Source of the DNA: JABHCC01 sp964444375
GTDB taxonomy: Bacteria; Bacteroidota; Bacteroidia; Bacteroidales; UBA12481
NCBI GenBank assembly: GCA_964444375.1
Contig: CAYUGX010000154.1
Span: 1-11,443 of the forward strand
Direction of reading: 5' to 3'
DNA: 11,443 nucleotides
Shown piece after piece: positions 6,969-11,443 of this stretch (position 1 is the stretch's first letter; every line of letters starts with the position of its first letter). The translations under genes were made by a program, and so were the position numbers. The notes under the pieces were generated by a model. It was not told the DNA's origin, did not search any database, and worked only from the letters and a program-made list of their open reading frames with translations.

Positions 6969-9392
6969 ATGCAAGAGCTAGCTAAACACAAGACATTCAA
7001 TCCCGAATGGTGTATTGAATACCATGATTACGAGCCCGATAAAGAGAAATCAAGAGAATCCCTACTCGCTATTGGCAATGGCTACCTGGGCATACGGGGA
7101 GCCATGGAGGAAAGTGATCCTTCAGATAACCATTATCCGGGTACCTACATAGCCGGTTTATATAATCGGCTGATTTCTAAAGTTGCCGACCGGGATATTG
7201 AAAATGAAGACTTCGTGAATTGCCCAAATCCGATGAGTATCACTTTCAGGATTGATCAGGGACCCTGGTTTGATCCTGATCAGGTTGAAGTGCTAGAAAT
7301 CTATCGAGCCCTTGACTGTAAATCCGGACTACTGTATCGACGCATGCATGTAAAAGATGGCGAAGGCCGTGAAACACTGATTGAAAGCGAACGCTTTGCC
7401 TCTATGGCTGATCCTCATGTTATGGGGCTCAACTATAGAGTGAATCCGCTGAACTATGGGGGACAGATCGAGTTTCTTGAAAAACTTGACGGTCGGCTAA
7501 TCAACGATGGAGTCGCACGCTATCGTTCGCTCAATCAGCTGCATGTACTACCTATAAACGCAGGATTTGATGAGAAAATGCGTTGGCTTGAAGTTGAATC
7601 GGTTCAGTCTAAGATTTGTATAGCGCTTGCTTCTACATCATCACTCAAGATCGATGGGCAGTCTGATACCCATAATCCAATACATGAAAAATCAGCTGGA
7701 TTGCTCACTACTCGGTTTGGATGTTCGGTTGCACAGGGACAATCAGCCTCAGTTACCAAACTGAGCTGCCTGTATACTTCGAAAAGCGATGATGTGTCTG
7801 ATCCACTGAATGAGGCGAGGAATAAAATAACCCAGGTTGAGAGCTACGATAATGAATTCAATAGATCAGTGTCGGTTTGGAAATCAATATGGTCTAGGAT
7901 TGATATCCAGATTCAAGGAGATCAACTCTCGCAGCGTTTGATCCGCTTGCATTTATATCACCTGATGGTCACTGCGTCCATTCACAATGAGCACATTGAC
8001 GCTGGAATTCCGGCCAGGGGTTTACATGGAGAAGCCTACCGGGGGCACATATTTTGGGATGAACTCTACATATTGCCCGTGTATAACGTTTTTATGCCTG
8101 AGGTCACCAAATCGGTATTAAAATACCGCTACAGAAGGCTAGAGGCCGCTCGTAATTATGCAAAAGAGCATGATTACCAGGGTGCTATGTTTCCATGGCA
8201 AAGCGGTAGTGATGGCCGTGAAGAGACCCAGGTGCTTCATTTGAATCCTTTGTCAGGTGAGTGGGGAGATGATTACAGTTCATTGCAAAGACACATCAGC
8301 ATTGCGATTGCATACAATGTGTGGTATTACTACCAGGTTACCGAAGATCTTGAGTTTTTGAAGCACTATGGTGCTGAATTGTTTTTGGCTATTTGTCGTT
8401 TTTGGGCATCCAAATGCGAATTCGATCCTGACTCGAATCGCGTGGTAATCAAAAAGGTTATGGGGCCAGACGAATTTCATGAGGAGCATGAGAAAAGCCC
8501 TGGGGGAGGACTTAAAGACAATGCCTATACCAATATTATGGTAGCCTGGTTATTCAAAATAGCCTTGAAGCTTTATGCTGACCTACCGGATGGATATGTT
8601 AAACAACTCAATCAGATTGGACAGTTTTCAAGTCAGGAGATTGCCAGTTGGGGTGAACTGGGGCAAAAACTGAATTTGGTTATTTCTAAAGATGGAATAC
8701 TATCGCAGTTTGATGGTTATTTTGACCTTCATGAACTTGATTGGGATGCTTACAGGGCAAAATATAACAACATCTACCGCCTTGATCGCATATTAAAAGC
8801 CGAAGGAAAATCACCTGATGATTATAAACTTGCCAAGCAGGCCGATACACTGATGACTTTTTATAATCTGGATCAGGAAGAAGTGGCTGCCATTTTATCC
8901 GATATGGGGTACTCAGTCGATGAAACTCTGTTGAGAAAAAACTATCAGTACTACATTGAACGTACCTCACATGGATCAACGCTCAGTCGAGTTGTCCATG
9001 CCTATCTGGCTAACCAAATGGGTGAGCCATCCATGGCCTGGGAACTATATTACGAAGCGCTTCAAAGTGATTTCAATGACATACAGGGTGGAACAACTGC
9101 TGAAGGGATTCATGCAGGGGTGATGGGAGGTACGGTATTGATGGCCATAACTGCCTTTTCGGGTGTTAATCTGAAGAAGGAAGTCCTTAGTGTCAAACCA
9201 CTTCTGCCCGAAGCGTGGGAATCCATATCTTTTCAATTGCGGTTCAAAAAGGTACAGTATACATTTACCCTTAGTCATCATCAAGTCACGGTCACTCCTC
9301 AATCAGATGATATTGAACAGGTCACTATCGAAATTAACGATAAAAAGTTAGTTTTACGAGCCAATAAGGAACATCAAATTCAGTATCAATAA
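6969..9392 (+). CDS. GH65 glycoside phosphorylase
   Basis: An 807-residue cytoplasmic enzyme of glycoside hydrolase family 65, a full-length member. These enzymes mostly split alpha-glucosides (trehalose, maltose, kojibiose, nigerose, glucosylglycerol) with phosphate, giving beta-glucose-1-phosphate by inversion. The N-terminal beta domain contains LLAIGNGYLGIRG (32-44). The (alpha/alpha)6 barrel has GEAYRGHIFWDEL (354-366), FPWQSGSDGREE (408-419), MGPDEFHE (498-505), with Glu502 the expected general acid, and DNAYTN (517-522). Phosphate-site residues appear in SHGSTLS (667-673) and QGGTTAEGIHAG (706-717), so phosphorolysis is favoured over hydrolysis. The FPWQSGSDGREE block resembles the actinobacterial HAD-paired GH65 group, whose substrate I cannot state. 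The linkage split here is therefore open; trehalose is the default guess from the neighbouring GT20 gene. It is transcribed with pgmB (10-base gap) and the kinase (12-base gap). The ATG at 6969 is preferred over the in-frame TTG at 6960. Confidence 0.92.
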   Translation: MQELAKHKTFNPEWCIEYHDYEPDKEKSRESLLAIGNGYLGIRGAMEESDPSDNHYPGTYIAGLYNRLISKVADRDIENEDFVNCPNPMSITFRIDQGPWFDPDQVEVLEIYRALDCKSGLLYRRMHVKDGEGRETLIESERFASMADPHVMGLNYRVNPLNYGGQIEFLEKLDGRLINDGVARYRSLNQLHVLPINAGFDEKMRWLEVESVQSKICIALASTSSLKIDGQSDTHNPIHEKSAGLLTTRFGCSVAQGQSASVTKLSCLYTSKSDDVSDPLNEARNKITQVESYDNEFNRSVSVWKSIWSRIDIQIQGDQLSQRLIRLHLYHLMVTASIHNEHIDAGIPARGLHGEAYRGHIFWDELYILPVYNVFMPEVTKSVLKYRYRRLEAARNYAKEHDYQGAMFPWQSGSDGREETQVLHLNPLSGEWGDDYSSLQRHISIAIAYNVWYYYQVTEDLEFLKHYGAELFLAICRFWASKCEFDPDSNRVVIKKVMGPDEFHEEHEKSPGGGLKDNAYTNIMVAWLFKIALKLYADLPDGYVKQLNQIGQFSSQEIASWGELGQKLNLVISKDGILSQFDGYFDLHELDWDAYRAKYNNIYRLDRILKAEGKSPDDYKLAKQADTLMTFYNLDQEEVAAILSDMGYSVDETLLRKNYQYYIERTSHGSTLSRVVHAYLANQMGEPSMAWELYYEALQSDFNDIQGGTTAEGIHAGVMGGTVLMAITAFSGVNLKKEVLSVKPLLPEAWESISFQLRFKKVQYTFTLSHHQVTVTPQSDDIEQVTIEINDKKLVLRANKEHQIQYQ

Positions 9393-9404
9393 AAATGAAG
9401 TTTT

Positions 9405-10085
9405 ATGCTAGGCGATGTACTGCTGATTAAGGATATTCATAAACACGCAGCCGGCTCAATATATATCCATCTTTCAGGCCTTATGGCCATGAAAAAACCC
9501 AGCCACCGCTTTATTGTCGGAATATCTGGAGAGTCTGGAGCCGGTAAATCTGAGCTATCTCACTCATTGGCTTTGCTGTTGAAAAAGAATGGGAAACGGG
9601 TCAAGGTTTTGCACACCGATAATTATTATAAAGTTGCTCCCCTGGATAGGACAGACTGGCGCAAAAAGAATGGAATTAAGCGGGTCGGAATAAATGAGTA
9701 CGACTGGAAATTATTGCACCGGAATATCAAGGAATTTAAAGAAGGCCGGGAGGCCATGACTCCTTGTATCGATATTGTATCTGAACAAGTTGACAAACTC
9801 ATTACTGATTTTTCAGAAATTGATATCCTGGTCGTTGATGGTCTGTATGCGATCAAAGCCCGGTCTGTTGACGTAAAAGTCTTTATTGATCTTACCTATC
9901 ATGAAACCAAAATGAGCCAGGTAGAACGAGGCAAAGAAGTCATGAACGAATGGCGAGCAAAAGTGCTTGAAGCCGAACATCAAAACGTCCTCAAGTTAAA
10001 AGCCATAGCCGATCTGATCGTTAACAAGAACTATGAAGTCGTGCTGGCAGAAAACGGTGAATCATACGGAGCCCCATCATTCTAG
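9405..10085 (+). CDS. Uridine-kinase-like P-loop kinase of unknown substrate
   Basis: A 226-residue kinase of the uridine kinase/phosphoribulokinase P-loop superfamily. Walker A is GISGESGAGKSELS (39-52, with Lys48 and Ser49 at the phosphate site). HTDNYY (70-75) holds the Asp usually used to activate the acceptor. ILVVDGLYAI (141-150) matches the Walker B strand, and ERGKEVMNEWR (174-184) supplies lid arginines. Two differences from true uridine kinase are visible: an N-terminal extension of about 35 residues before the P-loop, and VDG where classic members have VEG. Similar proteins occur in Bacteroidota annotated only as uridine kinase. As the last gene of the pgmB-GH65 operon it is more likely to act in this pathway than in nucleoside salvage, for example on the sugar or polyol freed by GH65. 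That is inference; the substrate cannot be read off. The start at 9405 gives MLGDVLLI, which I believe is a common N-terminus in this group. Confidence 0.82.
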   Translation: MLGDVLLIKDIHKHAAGSIYIHLSGLMAMKKPSHRFIVGISGESGAGKSELSHSLALLLKKNGKRVKVLHTDNYYKVAPLDRTDWRKKNGIKRVGINEYDWKLLHRNIKEFKEGREAMTPCIDIVSEQVDKLITDFSEIDILVVDGLYAIKARSVDVKVFIDLTYHETKMSQVERGKEVMNEWRAKVLEAEHQNVLKLKAIADLIVNKNYEVVLAENGESYGAPSF

Positions 10086-10104
10086 GTAATTACACAGCAT
10101 GATA

Positions 10105-10130
10105 CCCTTCCCTTGAATCGAAGGGCTGGG
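10105..10130. terminator. Hairpin between the kinase gene and convergent GH95 gene
   Basis: CCC-tt-CCCTT (10105-10114) can pair with AAGGG-ct-GGG (10121-10130) around a 6-base loop, leaving a 2x2 internal loop. An alternative is a simple 6-bp stem, CCCTTC (10105-10110) with GAAGGG (10120-10125). It sits in the 49-base gap between two convergent genes, where a shared two-way terminator is expected. Neither strand has a following T-run, so intrinsic termination is uncertain. Confidence 0.35.
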
Positions 10131-10134
10131 GAGC

Positions 10135-11443
10135 TTACTGCATCACCAGCTTCCCATTCAGAAAGAACTGTTTCCCTTCTTCGGTATCAAATTCAATCCC
10201 GATCTTCTTATACCTCAATGTACACAGACTACCAGCATTTGACTTTACTCTAACCTCAGTAAGTTGGTGTTCTTCCCAGCTGAAATCCAACGTAAATCCA
10301 CCTCGGGCTCTAACACCGGTAACTGATCCTGAAGCCAGTGCATCGGGCAGTGCAGGCAATAAAACAATTTCACCCGTATGACTTTGAATGAGCATTTCAA
10401 TAATTCCGGCTGCTCCTCCAAAATTCCCATCTATTTGAAATGGTGGATGTGCATCAAATAGATTCGGATACGAACCGCCTCGTACTGACCGATCTGGATG
10501 CTCGGCCGGACTCAATAACATATGCACTAGTTTGTAGGCATGATTTCCATCGTGGAGTCTCGCCCAAAAATTGATTTTCCAGGCTAAGCTCCAACCCGTA
10601 CCTTCATCACCTCGCATAAGTAATGATTGTTTAGCTGCATTCATGAGTTCAGGCTGTCCCCAGGTGATGTCATTCCCAGGATGCATACCCCACAAATGAC
10701 TGACATGCCTGTGTTTATTATTTGGATTATCAATGTCTGTTAGCCATTCTTGCAGTTGTCCATATTGACCAATCTGATTTGGTGCAATTTTAGGAACCAT
10801 CGTCTGCAGCGTTTCTTTCAATTTCTGATCGGTTTCAAGGATGTCAGCAGCTTCAATGCAAGCTTTGAACAATGTGCGAATGATTTGATGATCCATTGTT
10901 GGTCCCATTACCAATCCACCATTCTCAGGGGAGTTACTTGGGCCACTAATTAGCCACCCCGTGACAGGATCCTCGACCAGGTAATCGACAAAAAACTCAG
11001 CACAACCTTTCATTACAGGCCACGCTCTTTCACGCAAGAAATTTACATCATGGCCGAACAAGTAATGTTCCCACATGTGGGTGGTCAACCAGGCACCACC
11101 GGTGACCCAAATGCCATGGTTAGCCGCATTTATTGGGGCCGTTCCCCGCCACACATCTGTATTGTGGTGCAAAACCCATCCCCGGCACCGGTAGTGTTCC
11201 TGAGCTACTTTGGCTCCACTCTCAGCACATTCTTCGATGAGTTTGAACAAAGGTGATGCACAGGCTTCCAGTCCGGTTGGCTCTACAGGCCAATAATTCA
11301 TTTCTGCATTAATATTTACGGTCCATTTACTATCCCAGGGTGGTCTGAGATGCTCATTCCAAATCCCTTGCAGGTTGGCTGGTTGTCCCTCGCCCCGCGA
11401 GGAGGAAATCATTAAATAACGGCCGTATTGTACATAGAGAGCC
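10135..11443 (-). CDS. GH95 alpha-L-fucosidase / alpha-L-galactosidase, C-terminal part (5' end outside window)
   Basis: The last ~435 residues of a glycoside hydrolase family 95 enzyme, which removes terminal alpha-1,2-linked L-fucose or alpha-L-galactose from glycans by inversion. The frame stays open to the window edge, reading YVQYGRYLMISSSR, so the ATG at 11412 is internal. Numbered from that Met, conserved landmarks are PANLQGIWN (11-19), TVNINAEMNYWP (31-42, with the catalytic Asn pair 33 and 35), HHNTDVW (82-88), SGPSNSPEN (156-164, with general acid Glu163) and FQIDGNFGG (325-333, Asp328). All expected catalytic residues are present. The part seen is the (alpha/alpha)6 barrel and C-terminal beta domain; the N-terminal beta domain and signal peptide lie outside. 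Thr31 stands two residues before the Asn pair, where fucosidases such as AfcA have His, which as I recall favours L-galactosidase activity. It fits with the sulfatase as a tool for marine or plant polysaccharide breakdown. Confidence 0.93.
   Translation of the reverse strand, partial: ALYVQYGRYLMISSSRGEGQPANLQGIWNEHLRPPWDSKWTVNINAEMNYWPVEPTGLEACASPLFKLIEECAESGAKVAQEHYRCRGWVLHHNTDVWRGTAPINAANHGIWVTGGAWLTTHMWEHYLFGHDVNFLRERAWPVMKGCAEFFVDYLVEDPVTGWLISGPSNSPENGGLVMGPTMDHQIIRTLFKACIEAADILETDQKLKETLQTMVPKIAPNQIGQYGQLQEWLTDIDNPNNKHRHVSHLWGMHPGNDITWGQPELMNAAKQSLLMRGDEGTGWSLAWKINFWARLHDGNHAYKLVHMLLSPAEHPDRSVRGGSYPNLFDAHPPFQIDGNFGGAAGIIEMLIQSHTGEIVLLPALPDALASGSVTGVRARGGFTLDFSWEEHQLTEVRVKSNAGSLCTLRYKKIGIEFDTEEGKQFFLNGKLVMQ

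Noticed and set aside
8280..9302. Minus-strand ORFs of 69-97 codons inside the GH65 gene.
   Set aside because: They are shadows of a strongly supported coding frame, lack recognisable motifs and have no start context.
1..11443. Searched by eye for tRNA, rRNA, CRISPR arrays, insertion sequence ends, SusC/SusD pairs and riboswitches.
   Set aside because: No regularly spaced repeats, transposase-like ORFs, SusC/SusD-like genes or recognisable RNA folds were seen; nearly all of the window is protein coding.

Overview
The window looks like chromosomal DNA from a Bacteroidota bacterium, probably a polysaccharide-using, possibly marine, Cytophagia-like lineage. The evidence is a lipoprotein sulfatase, a GH95 enzyme, a secreted PQQ-type propeller, start codons without clear Shine-Dalgarno sequences, and promoter-like boxes that resemble the Bacteroidota TTTG / TAnnTTTG pattern. 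Base composition is moderate and even, and no mobile element, tRNA, rRNA or CRISPR array is visible. The lineage is an inference from gene content only.

Layout: (1) 1-794, + strand, the C-terminal half of a sugar-porter MFS transporter. It is followed by a short intergenic stretch holding a protein-like 30-codon ORF of unknown origin. (2) 914-2248, - strand, a secreted PQQ-like beta-propeller protein, divergent from (3) 2318-3880, + strand, a lipoprotein sulfatase of the iduronate-2-sulfatase-like type. (4) 3862-6099, - strand, a GT20 synthase fused to a HAD phosphatase (trehalose-6-phosphate synthase/phosphatase type), overlapping the sulfatase tail to tail. (5) Divergent from it, a tight + strand operon at 6185-10085: a beta-phosphoglucomutase-like HAD protein, a GH65 glycoside phosphorylase and a uridine-kinase-like P-loop kinase. 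(6) 10135-11443, - strand, the C-terminal part of a GH95 alpha-L-fucosidase/alpha-L-galactosidase that runs off the right edge.

How they fit together: the core, 3862-10085, reads as a complete cycle for an alpha-glucoside. GT20 would join glucose to a phosphorylated acceptor and the fused phosphatase would release the glucoside. GH65 would split it with phosphate into beta-glucose-1-phosphate and free acceptor, and the HAD mutase would give glucose-6-phosphate. The P-loop kinase is a candidate for re-phosphorylating the acceptor or another step. The default reading is a trehalose cycle. However, the GT20 domain has lost several usually conserved residues of the acceptor and donor site (His10, Gln49 and Gln390 where Arg, Trp and Glu are expected) while the phosphatase domain is intact. 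The glucoside may therefore not be trehalose, or the synthase half may be weak or dead.

The flanking genes (sulfatase, GH95, sugar porter, propeller) point to use of sulfated, fucose- or L-galactose-containing polysaccharide. Their link to the central cycle is by position only.
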